A stretch of DNA of 64,000 nucleotides from Microvirga lenta. Its GTDB lineage: Bacteria > Pseudomonadota > Alphaproteobacteria > Rhizobiales > Beijerinckiaceae. Under the pieces are notes generated by a model. The model saw nothing but the letters and a program-made list of their open reading frames with translations. It searched no databases and was not told the origin of the DNA. The stretch spans positions 372,001 to 436,000 of the forward strand of contig NZ_JAJBBR010000002.1 in NCBI RefSeq assembly GCF_020532555.1. Reading direction: 5' to 3'. Positions within the stretch are counted from its first letter, which is position 1, and each line of letters begins with the position of its first letter. Positions 46,150 through 55,661 of this stretch are shown piece after piece. A program made the translations under genes and the position numbers.

Positions 46150-47049
46150 ATGAACGACATCGGCCTCAGCCAGCCCTGGACCTGGGACGAGAATACCTGG
46201 CGCAGCAAGGTGGAACACGTGCGCGCCGGCCGTCCCATGAAACCGGCGCGCTGGAAGAACGGCGCCCGGTGTGCCGTGGCGCTCTCCTTCGACTCGGATC
46301 ACGAAACCAACGAGCTGCGCGACGGCGGCAAGTCCATCGGCCGCATGTCTCAGGGACAGTACGGCAATCGGCAGGGCGTTCCGCGCATTCTCAATGCGCT
46401 CGCGAAGTATGACGCCAAGGCCACCTTCTTCGTCCCGGCCGTGGCCGCCCTGCTCTACGAGGACGAGCAGCGCCGCGTGGTGGCGGAAGGCCACGAGATC
46501 GGCATTCACGGCTGGATCCATGAGCTCAACAGCCAGCTTCCCTACGAGACCGAGCGCGACCTGATGTTCCGCGCCGCCGACACGCTGGAACGCATCACGG
46601 GCGTGCGTCCGGTAGGCTTGCGCACCCCGTCCTGGGACTTCAGCGCCGACACGCTGCGGATCGAGCGCGAGCTCGGCCTGCTCTACGATTCGTCCCTCAT
46701 GGCGGACGACGACCCTTACGAACTGGTGGAGAAAGGCGAGCCGACCGGCATCGTCGAGCTTCCGGTGGAGTGGATCCGCGACGACGCGGTCTATTTCAAC
46801 ATGCACCGCTTCAACGGCCTGCGCCCGCACACCCCGCCGACCGCCGTCTACGACATCTTCTTCCGTGAATTCGAGCGCGCGTACGAGGAGGGCGGCCTGT
46901 TCCTCCTCACCATGCATCCGCACGTGACCGGATACCGCTCGCGTATCTGGATCCTGGAAAAGCTCCTGGAAGAGATCACTCAGCGCTCCGACGTGTGGAT
47001 CGCGACCCATGCGGAAATCGCGGCCTACGTGAAACAGGAATGTCCCTGA
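46150..47049 (+). CDS. Polysaccharide-deacetylase-fold hydrolase (PuuE/cyclic-imidase-like)
   Basis: 299 residues, NodB-homology fold. 'ALSFDSDHET' (metal-ligand Asp), 'EGHEIGIHGWIHE' (His-x3-His, near 115-127), 'GLRTPSWDFS' and 'LTMHPHVTG' are typical of the branch that contains PuuE allantoinase, HpPgdA and bacterial cyclic imide hydrolase rather than chitin deacetylases. No signal peptide, so cytosolic. In this operon a cyclic imide or amide substrate is the best guess. 50 nt after the SDR gene; RBS GAGGAAAA. Confidence 0.83.
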   Translation: MNDIGLSQPWTWDENTWRSKVEHVRAGRPMKPARWKNGARCAVALSFDSDHETNELRDGGKSIGRMSQGQYGNRQGVPRILNALAKYDAKATFFVPAVAALLYEDEQRRVVAEGHEIGIHGWIHELNSQLPYETERDLMFRAADTLERITGVRPVGLRTPSWDFSADTLRIERELGLLYDSSLMADDDPYELVEKGEPTGIVELPVEWIRDDAVYFNMHRFNGLRPHTPPTAVYDIFFREFERAYEEGGLFLLTMHPHVTGYRSRIWILEKLLEEITQRSDVWIATHAEIAAYVKQECP

Positions 47050-48098
47050 TGAGCACGGGGCGCCGCGCTCGCGATCTCGGCCTCGCCTGCGGCTCCCTGC
47101 CTGCGGGCGAGCGCAACAGCATCTGTGACGTGCCGGGCGTGCGGGTGGGCCATCGCACGCTGAATCACGGCGACATCCGCACCGGCGTCACGGCGGTCCT
47201 TCCTCACGAGGGGAATCTCTACCGGGAAAAGCCGGTCGCCGCCGTCCATGTGCTCAACGGCTTCGGCAAGAGCGCCGGGCTGGTGCAGGTGGAGGAACTG
47301 GGCACTATCGAGACGCCGCTGCTTCTCACCAACACCCTGTCGGTGGGAACCTGCTGCACGACGCTCGTGCGCCATGCCATCGCGAACAATCCCGATATCG
47401 GCCGTGAGACGGCGACGGTGAACCCGGTCGTGCTCGAGTGCAACGACGGGTTCCTCAACGATATCCAGGCGCTTGCGGTGACTGAAGCCGATGCGCAGGC
47501 GGCTCTCGACGACGCCTCGCCCGATTTCGCCGTCGGCGCGGTGGGCGCCGGCTGCGGCATGAGCACCTTCGGCTTCAAGGGCGGGATCGGAACGTCGTCG
47601 CGGAGACTGGACCTCGACGGACGTCCGTTTCATCTCGGCGTTCTGGTGCTGTCCAATTTCGGGCGCTCCGGCGATCTGCGCCTACCCGACGGCACCCGCG
47701 TGTCTCCTGACGCCGTACCCGAACCGGCGGCAGCCGAAAAAGGCTCCATCATCATCATCACGGCAACCGACATTCCCCTGAGCGACCGGCAGCTCAGGCG
47801 CGTCATCCGCCGTGCCGGCGTGGGGCTTGCGCGGCTCGGCTCCTTCTGGGGTCACGGCAGCGGCGATATCGCCCTCGGCTTCTCCACCGCCAATCGCGTG
47901 TCGCATGACGAGAAGGCCGACCTCGCGACGATCGGCATTCTCAACGAGAACCGCATCGATCTCCTCTTCGAGGCGATGGCGGACGCCACCCAGGAGGCGG
48001 TGCTCGACGCACTCGTGGCGGCAGGCCCCATGACGGGCCGCGCGGGCCATCACCGCCCCAGCCTCGCCGACGCCCTGAAACACCTGTCCTCAACCTAG
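47049..48098 (+). CDS. P1 family peptidase (DmpA/beta-aminopeptidase type)
   Basis: 349 residues, N-terminal-nucleophile fold of DmpA/BapA enzymes. The self-cleavage site Gly232-Ser233 in 'EKGSIIIITATDIPLSDRQLRRVIRRAGVGLARLGS' matches DmpA. 'CDVPGVRVGHRTL' at the start and 'GGIGTSSR' (178-185) are also conserved. Such enzymes remove N-terminal residues from alpha- and beta-peptides. It overlaps the previous stop by 1 nt. Confidence 0.9.
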   Translation: MSTGRRARDLGLACGSLPAGERNSICDVPGVRVGHRTLNHGDIRTGVTAVLPHEGNLYREKPVAAVHVLNGFGKSAGLVQVEELGTIETPLLLTNTLSVGTCCTTLVRHAIANNPDIGRETATVNPVVLECNDGFLNDIQALAVTEADAQAALDDASPDFAVGAVGAGCGMSTFGFKGGIGTSSRRLDLDGRPFHLGVLVLSNFGRSGDLRLPDGTRVSPDAVPEPAAAEKGSIIIITATDIPLSDRQLRRVIRRAGVGLARLGSFWGHGSGDIALGFSTANRVSHDEKADLATIGILNENRIDLLFEAMADATQEAVLDALVAAGPMTGRAGHHRPSLADALKHLSST

Positions 48099-48110
48099 GT
48101 CCGAGACCCC

Positions 48111-49079
48111 ATGACCAGCACATCCGACAACGACTTCGTCCTCGCCGTCCATGGCGGCGCCGGAACCATCCTGCGCAGCAAGATGACGCCCGAGCGCGAG
48201 GCTGCGTACCACGCCGGCCTGCGCCGGGCTCTCGAAGCCGGGCGGGTGGTACTGGCCGATGGCGGCACGGCTCTCGATGCGGTGAGCGCCGCCGTGATGG
48301 CGCTGGAGGACGAGCCCCTGTTCAATGCCGGACGCGGCGCGGTCTATACGTCCGCCGGCAAGCAGGAGATGGATGCCGCGATCATGGACGGGCGCGACCG
48401 GTCCGCGGGCGCCATCGCAGGCATCTGCGGTCCGCGCAATCCGATTCTCGCGGCCCGCGCCGTCATGGAGCATTCGGGCCATGTGTTCCTCATCGGCGAC
48501 AGCGCCTTGCGCTTCTGCCGCGAGCAGGGCCTCGCCTTCGAGGAGCCGTCCTACTTCTACACCGAGGCCCGCTGGCAGGCCCTCCAGGAGACCCTCGCCA
48601 TGCGCCGGAGCGGCGCGGAGGATCAGGACGAGTCCCGCAAGCATGGAACGGTCGGCGCCGTCGCGCGCGACCGGAACGGCAATCTTGCCGCGGCGACGTC
48701 CACAGGGGGCATGACCGCGAAGTCACCGGGACGCGTCGGCGACAGCCCGGTCATCGGCGCCGGGACCTGGGCCGATAACGAGACCTGCGCGGTCTCCGGA
48801 ACCGGGCACGGCGAGATCTTCATCCGCTACGCCGCGGGCCACGAGATCGCATCGCGCCTGCGCTATGCGGGCCAATCCCTCGAAGAGGCGTCGCGGGCCG
48901 TGGTGGTGGATGTCCTCGCTCCGGCGGGCGGATCCGGCGGCGTCATCGCCGTCGACCGCACGGGCGCGGTCTCCCTGCCCTTCAACTGCTCGGGCATGTA
49001 TCGCGGCTATGTGCGCGGCGACGGCATCCTGCGCACGGCGATCTACGACGAAGCCTTCGTGGAACGGCAGCAGGACTGA
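48111..49079 (+). CDS. iaaA: Isoaspartyl peptidase / L-asparaginase (Ntn hydrolase)
   Basis: 322 residues, normal for plant-type asparaginases. Autoprocessing site before Thr180 in 'KHGTVGAVARDRNGNLAAATSTGGM', 'HGGAGTI' near the start and 'AVSGTGHGE' for substrate binding. It cleaves beta-aspartyl dipeptides and asparagine. Last gene of the GntR operon, 12 nt after the P1 peptidase gene; followed by a perfect hairpin. Confidence 0.94.
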   Translation: MTSTSDNDFVLAVHGGAGTILRSKMTPEREAAYHAGLRRALEAGRVVLADGGTALDAVSAAVMALEDEPLFNAGRGAVYTSAGKQEMDAAIMDGRDRSAGAIAGICGPRNPILAARAVMEHSGHVFLIGDSALRFCREQGLAFEEPSYFYTEARWQALQETLAMRRSGAEDQDESRKHGTVGAVARDRNGNLAAATSTGGMTAKSPGRVGDSPVIGAGTWADNETCAVSGTGHGEIFIRYAAGHEIASRLRYAGQSLEEASRAVVVDVLAPAGGSGGVIAVDRTGAVSLPFNCSGMYRGYVRGDGILRTAIYDEAFVERQQD

Positions 49080-49088
49080 CGGACGGCG

Positions 49089-49113
49089 GGAGCGTTACGA
49101 TGCGTAACGCTCC
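49089..49113. terminator. Bidirectional terminator-like hairpin
   Basis: GGAGCGTTACG-ATG-CGTAACGCTCC: a perfect 11-bp stem with a 3-nt loop between the convergent isoaspartyl peptidase and sensor kinase genes. It overlaps the kinase stop codon. The + side is followed by TCGTTCTCC, a weak U-tract. Likely shared terminator. Confidence 0.65.
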
Positions 49114-51239
49114 TCGTTCTCCTCCGTCGCGTCCAGTGCGACCACGACGGACTTGAGGGGGAAGGTGATGACGCAGCGGATTCCGGCCGGGGCGAAATCG
49201 AGCTTGATGTCGCCGCCCAACTGCTGCGCCAGCCCCCGTTGAATCAGCTTCGTTCCGAAGCCCTGCCGCTCCGGCGGCTTCACGCGCGGACCGCCGCTTT
49301 CGGTCCACTCCACCAGGAGCGAGGCCGGCCCCGGTCCCGTCGTCACCGCCCACATGACGGAGACGCGCCCCTCCATCATGGAGAGACTGCCGTACTTCAC
49401 GGCATTGGTGGCCAGCTCGTGCACGGCGAGACCCATGGCCAGGACCGCGCTCGGCTGCAGGTTGACCCGGGGCCCGCGCAGCCTGATCCGCTGCTGCATG
49501 GGATCCTGATAGGGATCGAGCTCGTTCCTCAGCACGTTCTCCAGGAGAGCGCCGTTCCAGTTGGTGCTCGTGAGCAGGTCGTGCGTCTTGGCCAGACCCT
49601 GGAGCCGTCCCATGAACGCGTCCCACGCATTCGGATCGCCCGCCTCGGCGGAGCGGCGCGTCATCGAGGCGATGGACTGGACCGTCGCGAGGGTGTTCTT
49701 CACCCGGTGGTTCAGCTCGTGGAGCAGGAGCGCCTGTCGTTCGTCCGCCTCCCGGCGCTCGGTGATGTTCTGGGAAACGCCGACCATGGAAAGGGAGCCG
49801 TCCGTGCCGATGCGGGTGCGGCCGCTGACCCGGATCCAGTGCTCGCTCCCGTCCGGCCAGATCACCCGGTACTCCACATGAAGGTCGGTCCGGTTCGTCA
49901 TGGCCTCGGCGACCGCCTCGGCCTGCTTGGCGCGGTCCTCCGGATGGATCGAGGCGACGAGGTCCGTGTAGGTGAAAGACTCGTCGGCTGCGCGGCCGAA
50001 ATTGGCGCGGCAGGTCGCTGAGGTCACGAATTCGCCCGTCGACGGGGTGAACTCCCAGGACCCGAGATCGCCGGCGTTGAGCGCCAGGCGCAGGCGAGCT
50101 TCGCTCTCCGCCACATGGGCGATCACTTCCTCGCGGGACTGCTTCTGCATCCGGATGGCCGTCGCGGCCTCTGCGAGCGCCTTCCGGATCGCATCGAATT
50201 CGAGCACATGGGTCGAGGCGTCGGTCACCGGCTCGCCCCTGCCCAGTGCCTTCGCCGAGGCGACGAGCTGATCGACCGGTTTCGCGATCTGACGCGACAG
50301 GTGGGCTGCCAGAACGATGCCCGCCACGATGACGCCTGCGAGGACGAGGAGCCAGATCAGAGGACGCTGAAGAGCGGCCCGGAGTTCGGAGGCCGGCAAG
50401 CTGATGATGAAGGACCAGCCGAAGGGCTGCGAGCGGCTGAAATACGTGCGGGCGGGAATCCCGTCGAGAGTCACGTTGTCGATCTGCCCCTCGGAAGAGG
50501 CGGTGATCGCCTCGAGGAGCCGCGGGCGGGCCGATTGTCCGATGAACTGCTCCGGCGACCGGGAGCGCGCGACGATCTTGCCGCTCCGGTCGAGCACGGC
50601 GGCATTCCAGCCGGCCGCGATCCGCTGGTCCTGAATGAGCTTCTGAAAGACCTCCGGCCCGATGGCGGACGAGAGGATGTAGGCGACCCTGCCGTCGATC
50701 ACGACGGGGACGTCCAGGGTGACGAGCGCCTGCCCCGTCGCCGGGCGGACGGCGAGGTCCGACAGCTCGGCCCGGCGCGTTTCCTGGACGCGGCGGATGG
50801 TTTCCGGACGAATGCTGTCCGGCAGCGGCGTGCCGTAGGGGACCCGCGTGTTCAGCAGCACCTTGCCGTCCGGTTCGAACAGGGCGATCCAGGCCGGCTC
50901 CGCAAGCCCGGCCTCCATCGCCTGCCGGTGGAAGGCGGCGAAGTCGCCGGTTCGTATGGAGGGCGAGGACGCCAGAACACGCAGGGCGGCCTCGGCCTTC
51001 TCGATCTCGCGGTCGAGCGACAGGGACATGGCGCGGGTGATTTCCTGCAGGCGCAGGTCGGTGGCCCGCTGCTCGGCCCGATAAACCGAATAGAGCCCGC
51101 CTCCGGCCACCAGAATGGCCGGCAGGGCAAGAGCCAGCACGAGAACCCAGAGAACCTGCCGCAGGGAGGTCTGCGCTCTTCCTGCGGAGGATTTGCCCGG
51201 TTCCGTCGTTCGGGTTGCCGTTCGGTTTGCCTGAATCAT
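49095..51239 (-). CDS. Membrane sensor histidine kinase of the HWE/HisKA_2 type with extracellular sensor, HAMP and PAS
   Basis: 714 residues. Transmembrane helix about 28-50, a Cache-like periplasmic domain (about 55-310; 'AGWNAAVLDRSGKIVARS'), second helix about 312-335, HAMP, then a PAS/PAC domain (about 410-525; 'VEYRVIWPDGSEHWIRVSG') and the kinase core 'LLHELNHRVKNTLATVQSIA' followed by an HWE-type ATPase ('AMGLAVHELATNAVKYGSLS', 'GTKLIQRGLAQQLGG'). The start overlaps the upstream gene stop (ATGA). Probably part of the light or stress relay encoded with it. Confidence 0.92.
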   Translation of the reverse strand: MIQANRTATRTTEPGKSSAGRAQTSLRQVLWVLVLALALPAILVAGGGLYSVYRAEQRATDLRLQEITRAMSLSLDREIEKAEAALRVLASSPSIRTGDFAAFHRQAMEAGLAEPAWIALFEPDGKVLLNTRVPYGTPLPDSIRPETIRRVQETRRAELSDLAVRPATGQALVTLDVPVVIDGRVAYILSSAIGPEVFQKLIQDQRIAAGWNAAVLDRSGKIVARSRSPEQFIGQSARPRLLEAITASSEGQIDNVTLDGIPARTYFSRSQPFGWSFIISLPASELRAALQRPLIWLLVLAGVIVAGIVLAAHLSRQIAKPVDQLVASAKALGRGEPVTDASTHVLEFDAIRKALAEAATAIRMQKQSREEVIAHVAESEARLRLALNAGDLGSWEFTPSTGEFVTSATCRANFGRAADESFTYTDLVASIHPEDRAKQAEAVAEAMTNRTDLHVEYRVIWPDGSEHWIRVSGRTRIGTDGSLSMVGVSQNITERREADERQALLLHELNHRVKNTLATVQSIASMTRRSAEAGDPNAWDAFMGRLQGLAKTHDLLTSTNWNGALLENVLRNELDPYQDPMQQRIRLRGPRVNLQPSAVLAMGLAVHELATNAVKYGSLSMMEGRVSVMWAVTTGPGPASLLVEWTESGGPRVKPPERQGFGTKLIQRGLAQQLGGDIKLDFAPAGIRCVITFPLKSVVVALDATEENEERYAS

Positions 51240-52294
51240 GGGTGCTGACCGCCTCCCTGCATGGGCATGGTGACGCGCACCAGAGTCGCCGGATCGTCGT
51301 CCGGCCATTCCACGTCGGCATTGAGCTGACGCGCGAGGGCTCTCAGGATCGTCCCCGTGCTGCCTTTTCGGGCCGCGTTCTTTTCCTCCGGACTGAAGGC
51401 ATCGTCCGAGAGCTGGAAGAGCAGGCGCCCATCGCGGTTACCCATCATCAGCTTCAGCTTGCCGTGCCGGTGCTCATAGGCATGGGTCAGGGCATTGACG
51501 ACGATCTCGTTGAAGAGAAGCGCGATCGGCGCCGCCTTCGCCGCCTCGACCTCCACGGCCTCCAGCTGGAATTCCGGTGTGATCCGGACGCGGTCGATCT
51601 GCGTGGTCAGCTCCTCGCACAGGCTCCTTGCGAAGGTCGTCGCATCGAACCGCGCCGCCCCCCGGCCGTCGTAGAGGTCGCGGTGAGCCGCCGCGAGAGC
51701 CTGGAGCCGCTGCTTCATGTAGCCGAGCGCCTCGCGCACCTCCCTGTTCCGGGTCTGGCGGATGTCGATGCCGAGGAGGGAGAGGAGAAGCTGCAGGTTG
51801 TTCTTCACCCGGTGATCGAGCTCGTGCAGGAGGGCGGTGCGCTCCTCCAGAAGCCGATGCAGCGCTTCCTGGGTGCGCTGCTGCTCGGCCCGGGCGCGTG
51901 CCTCCGACAGGGCGCGCAGGACCGTGGTGGGCAGGCGTTCGAGCCGCTGCTTCAGAACGTAGTCCGTCGCCCCGCGCTTGAGCGCCTCGACGGCCACTTC
52001 CTCGCCGAGAGTGCCGGAGACGAAGATGAAAGGCGTGTCGGGGCAGAGCTCGCGCGCAAGGCTCAGCGCGCTCAGGCCGTCGAAGGCGGGAAGGACGTAA
52101 TCGGCCAGGATCAGGTCCCAGCTCGTCTCCCGAACCGCATTCGAGAAGTCGGCGCGGTCCACCACGTTGTGGACCGTAACGGCGAGTCCTGTCGCGGCCA
52201 GCGCTTCCGTCACCAGCTCCACGTCGAGGGCGCTGTCCTCCAGGAGGAGGACGCGCAAGCTCCGATCGGACTGGGCGACGTCGGACTGCTTCAT
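51236..52294 (-). CDS. Response regulator-histidine kinase hybrid (REC plus HisKA_2)
   Basis: 352 residues. N-terminal receiver (about 13-130) with phosphoacceptor Asp65 in 'LILADYVLPAFDG' and Lys115; then 'HELDHRVKNNLQLLLSLL' (157-174, phospho-His probably His161) and an ATPase domain ('LLFNEIVVNALTHAYEH', 'GTILRALARQLNADV'). A soluble kinase whose activity is presumably set by its own receiver. A misleading open frame continues far upstream through bphP; the start used has the first Met before the receiver and lies 8 nt after the response regulator stop. Confidence 0.9.
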   Translation of the reverse strand: MKQSDVAQSDRSLRVLLLEDSALDVELVTEALAATGLAVTVHNVVDRADFSNAVRETSWDLILADYVLPAFDGLSALSLARELCPDTPFIFVSGTLGEEVAVEALKRGATDYVLKQRLERLPTTVLRALSEARARAEQQRTQEALHRLLEERTALLHELDHRVKNNLQLLLSLLGIDIRQTRNREVREALGYMKQRLQALAAAHRDLYDGRGAARFDATTFARSLCEELTTQIDRVRITPEFQLEAVEVEAAKAAPIALLFNEIVVNALTHAYEHRHGKLKLMMGNRDGRLLFQLSDDAFSPEEKNAARKGSTGTILRALARQLNADVEWPDDDPATLVRVTMPMQGGGQHP

Positions 52295-52302
52295 CGAACG
52301 CT

Positions 52303-52749
52303 CTATTGGCCGTTCCGCGGCGGCGGCTCGTTGAGGATGGCCCAGAATACTCCGAGATCCTGAATGGCGTCGAAGAATTCCCGGAAACCCACCGGCTTTA
52401 CCACGAATGCGTTGACGCCCAGCTCGTAGCTGCGGACCACGTCGCTCTCCTCCCTGGAGGAGGTCAGCATGACGACGGGCGTGTTGCGGAGAACCGGGTC
52501 CGCCTTGACCTTCTCCAGCACCTCGAGGCCGTCGACCTTGGGCAGCTTGAGATCGAGCAGCACCACGGCCGGGTCGCTGGTGTTGCGGCTCTCGTGGGTT
52601 CCGCGCCGGTACAGGAAGTCGAGCGCTTCCGCGCCGTCGCGAACGACCACGACCTCGTTGGCGAGCTGGCTCTGCTCCAGGGCAGCCAGTGTGAGCTCGA
52701 TATCCTTCGGGTTGTCTTCGACCAGAAGGATAGGTTTCAGTTCCGGCAT
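52303..52749 (-). CDS. Single-domain response regulator (Rcp1-like)
   Basis: 148 residues, receiver only: acidic pocket 'VEDNPKD' (10-16), phosphoacceptor Asp66 in 'LLDLKLPKVDG', 'LTSS' (95-98) and 'VKPVGF' Lys118. The extended loop after 'DFLYRRG' is characteristic of phytochrome-partner regulators such as Rcp1. It starts at the nucleotide after the phytochrome stop region, so it is the likely phosphate acceptor of BphP. Confidence 0.92.
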   Translation of the reverse strand: MPELKPILLVEDNPKDIELTLAALEQSQLANEVVVVRDGAEALDFLYRRGTHESRNTSDPAVVLLDLKLPKVDGLEVLEKVKADPVLRNTPVVMLTSSREESDVVRSYELGVNAFVVKPVGFREFFDAIQDLGVFWAILNEPPPRNGQ

Positions 52750-54990
52750 TCACGCCGCTCCTTCGATATCGGGAAGAGAAAAGTAAAAGGTGGCGCCTTT
52801 GTCGAGCACGCCCTCGGCCCAGGCGCGCCCGCCATGCCGCTCGACGATGCGGCGGACATTGGCCAGGCCGATCCCGGTTCCCTCGAACTCCTCGATCCGG
52901 TGCAGCCGCTGGAAGACGCCGAACAGCTTGCCGACATAGGTCATATCGAAACCGACGCCATTGTCGCGCACGAAAAAGACGACTTCCCCATTCTCCCGGG
53001 TGGCGCCGATCTCGATCCGGGCCTGCTCCCGCGGGCGGGTGTACTTCACCGCGTTCGACAGGAGGTTTTCGATCACGAGACGGATCATGATCGGATCGGC
53101 GACCGCCGCAGGCAGATGGCCGATCTGCCACGAGACCCGCCGGTCGCCCACCTCCATGGCGAGCCTCTGGCGAACCTCGTCGACCATTTGCCTCATGTCG
53201 ATGCGCCGAGGCTTCAGCGCGGTCCGTCCCATCTGGGAGAAGCTGAGAAGGTTGTCCACCAGCGTTCCGGCCGTATAGGCGGATTCGATGATGGTATCGA
53301 CGTAGCGGTGCCCGCGCTCGGAGAGCTTGTCCGCCTCCTGCTTCTTCAGGAGTTCCGAATAGCCGACGATATGGCGGAACGGCGCGCGCAGATCGTGGGA
53401 CACGGAATAGGAAAAGGCTTCGAGCTCCTTGTTGCTGCGCTTCAGCTCGTCGGTCAGCGAGGCGAGTTCCTCGGCCCGGCGCAGGACGATGCCGACGACC
53501 GCGTTGCGCAGCTCCTTCACCGCCTCGATCTCGCTCGCATCCCACGGCAGAGAGCGGCACCGCACCGTTTCCTTCCAGATCTCGAAGGAGCGTCGGGGAT
53601 GGAGGCGCTGGACACCCGCGACCTCCTGGACCGGTTTGTTCGGATCGCCGCCCCATTTCACGGTCTGCACGACCTCCGGCCGGAACCAGAGCACGTAGCT
53701 CGCGTGCATCTTCGAGATGGAGATGGCGAGAAGGCCGCTTGCCTTGTCGGCATAATCCGCCGCCTCGGCGAAGTGGTCCGACAAGGCGTCGGTGGCAAAC
53801 ACGTCCTCCTCGTGATGCGTCGAGAGCCAGGCGAAAAGGTCTCTCACCTCCTCCTCCGAGGGCGTGTGGCCCAGGCGCCAGCAATGCTCTCCGGAAACGA
53901 TGGCGGCTCCTTCCGCGCCGGCCAGAAGCATCAGCTCCGCCGGATGCTGCACCAGCCCGTCGATGAAGTAGTCCTCCGCCGCCATGTGGGCGAGGAGACG
54001 CGCCTGCACGGAGCGCAGACGGATGCGTTTCTCGGCCAGAATGGTGTTCTCGCGGGCCTCGAGCTGCAGGGAGAAGATCTGCGTGAGGAAGTCGCACGCA
54101 TTGCGGACCTGCAGCGGAACCCGTCGCGGATCCCTGTTGTGGCAGGAAATCAGCCCCCAGAGCGCCCCCTCGCGCAGGATCGAGATCGACATGGACGCGA
54201 AGGTACCCATGTTGCGCATGTACTCCAGGTGAACGGGAGACACGCTGCGCAGCACCGAATCGCTGAGATCGAGCGGAGCGGGGTCGTGCGACTGGATCGG
54301 AACCGGAGTTTAGTCGGCATCGGGAATGATGCGCAGGCGGTTGCGGCGATAGAGCTCCCGCGCCTGGGCCGGTATGTCGGAAGCCGGAAAGCGAAGATCG
54401 AGATAGGAGGGCAGGTTCTCGTTGCGATCCTCCGCGATGACGGTGCCGTTCCACTGCTCGTCGAAGCGATAGACGAGAACGCGGTCGAACCCCGTCAGGC
54501 GCCGGATGTCCTGGGCCGCCACCCGGCACAGATCGTCGATGGTCGTGGCGGTCTGCAACTGCTCCACGAAGCGGCGCAGGGTCGGATAGAGGGTGTCCAG
54601 GCTCGCGCTGGAGCCGGCGGGAACCTCCTCCAGTTCCAGGACGGTGTAGTCGCCCGAGCGGTGGAGCACGGCATCGAAGGCCCGCTCTCCCTGCTTCGTT
54701 TCCAGCGTGATCGTTCTGAGATAGCGGGAGGTCCCCTGCTGCGCCGGCTCCGCGAGATCGCCGTCGAACCGGGCCGCCAGGTCGGGCATGACATCCCCGA
54801 ACGGACGCCCGAGCACCGCCGCCGGTTCCAGGCCAAGCAGGGAAGCGATGTTGGCGCTGGCATAGACCAGGGCGCGATCCGTGGACCGAAGGGCCAGCAG
54901 GATCCCGTGAGGCTGGATGCTGCCGGGAATATGGATCGGTTCGCGCTCGCAGGCGGTCAGGTCGATGTCGGGCGTCGTCTGAATGCTCAT
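52750..54990 (-). pseudogene. bphP: Bacteriophytochrome histidine kinase interrupted by an in-frame TAA
   Basis: Read through the stop, the frame encodes 746 residues. PAS-N carries biliverdin-binding Cys14 ('LTACEREPIHIPGSIQPHG'), GAF has 'FPASDIPAQARELYRRNRLR', PHY follows, then HisKA 'SYSVSHDLRAPFRHIVGYSELL' and HATPase 'ENLLSNAVKYT'...'GTGIGLANVRRIV'. TAA (54310-54312) falls after 'IIPDAD', where relatives have Tyr ('PD--Y-PV'); a single-base change from TAC or TAT explains it. Downstream 'TPVPI' and 'LRSVSPVHLEYMRNMG' continue in the same frame. A GTG at 54255 could restart translation but would lack the chromophore Cys. Red/far-red sensor if read through; otherwise broken. It overlaps the haem oxygenase stop. 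Confidence 0.88.
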
Positions 54991-55553
54991 GGCGCCTCGC
55001 ACAGCCAATCGTGCATCACGTCGAAGGTTCGGTTCGCCGTCTCGACGATGAGATCGTCCACCTCCGGCGAGGAGGCCGTCAGGAGCATCGTGCCGAAGGA
55101 CTTCCACATGACGGCGGTCTCCCGTCCGTAGCTGCGGAAATAGGCGCAGCCGGTCTCAGCGTTCAGTCCGAGACGCCGCTCCACGTCGCGCGCGATGACG
55201 GCGCCGCCCAGGGTGGAGCCCTCGACCACGTACATGCTCCCCCACACGGCGGCAGGGGCCGGCAGGGGCATGAGGCTGTCGCACCGGGGCAACCGGGAGA
55301 TTTCGCGAGCCGTCATGCCGAGCGCCCTCAGGTCCTTGACGAGAAGATCCGTCTTGCAGCGCCGGCGGAAGAAGTGGGGGTCGGGCGCGAAATCGCCCGC
55401 CATTCCCTCCCAGGCGACGTGAAAGCCGTAGAAACGGCAGAGCAACGCCCGATAGCCGTCGCGCGACGCGATTCGCCGGTCGAGGTCGATGGCCGTCTCG
55501 ATCCGGTCGTGCGCCGTCCGCGTTTCGATTTTCAAGCGTTCAAGCAGTGTCAT
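54987..55553 (-). CDS. bphO: Biliverdin-producing haem oxygenase (BphO/HmuO type)
   Basis: 188 residues of the all-helical haem oxygenase family. 'RTAHDRIE' (12-19) holds the proximal haem His15, and 'WGSMYVVEGSTLGGAVIAR' (about 104-122) is the distal-helix glycine-rich signature. It converts haem to biliverdin, iron and CO, supplying the phytochrome chromophore; its stop overlaps the bphP start (ATGA). The frame runs 35 codons further upstream, but the internal ATG 'MTLLERLKIETRTAH' is the family-like start. Confidence 0.93.
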   Translation of the reverse strand: MTLLERLKIETRTAHDRIETAIDLDRRIASRDGYRALLCRFYGFHVAWEGMAGDFAPDPHFFRRRCKTDLLVKDLRALGMTAREISRLPRCDSLMPLPAPAAVWGSMYVVEGSTLGGAVIARDVERRLGLNAETGCAYFRSYGRETAVMWKSFGTMLLTASSPEVDDLIVETANRTFDVMHDWLCEAP

Positions 55554-55661
55554 GGAAGGGACGAACCTTAGGGAAAGTTTTCTGCCGCGTATAGGCCGCG
55601 ATACAAATTGGATCAGGTCTTGTGCCTCCAATTTCACCTCAAAGTGAAGACGTAACAATCT

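Noticed and set aside
51236..54529. A 1,097-codon open frame on the minus strand
   Set aside because: Only its last 352 codons are a recognisable protein (receiver plus kinase). The upstream part is the out-of-frame shadow of the response regulator and bphP, which have clear domains in other frames.
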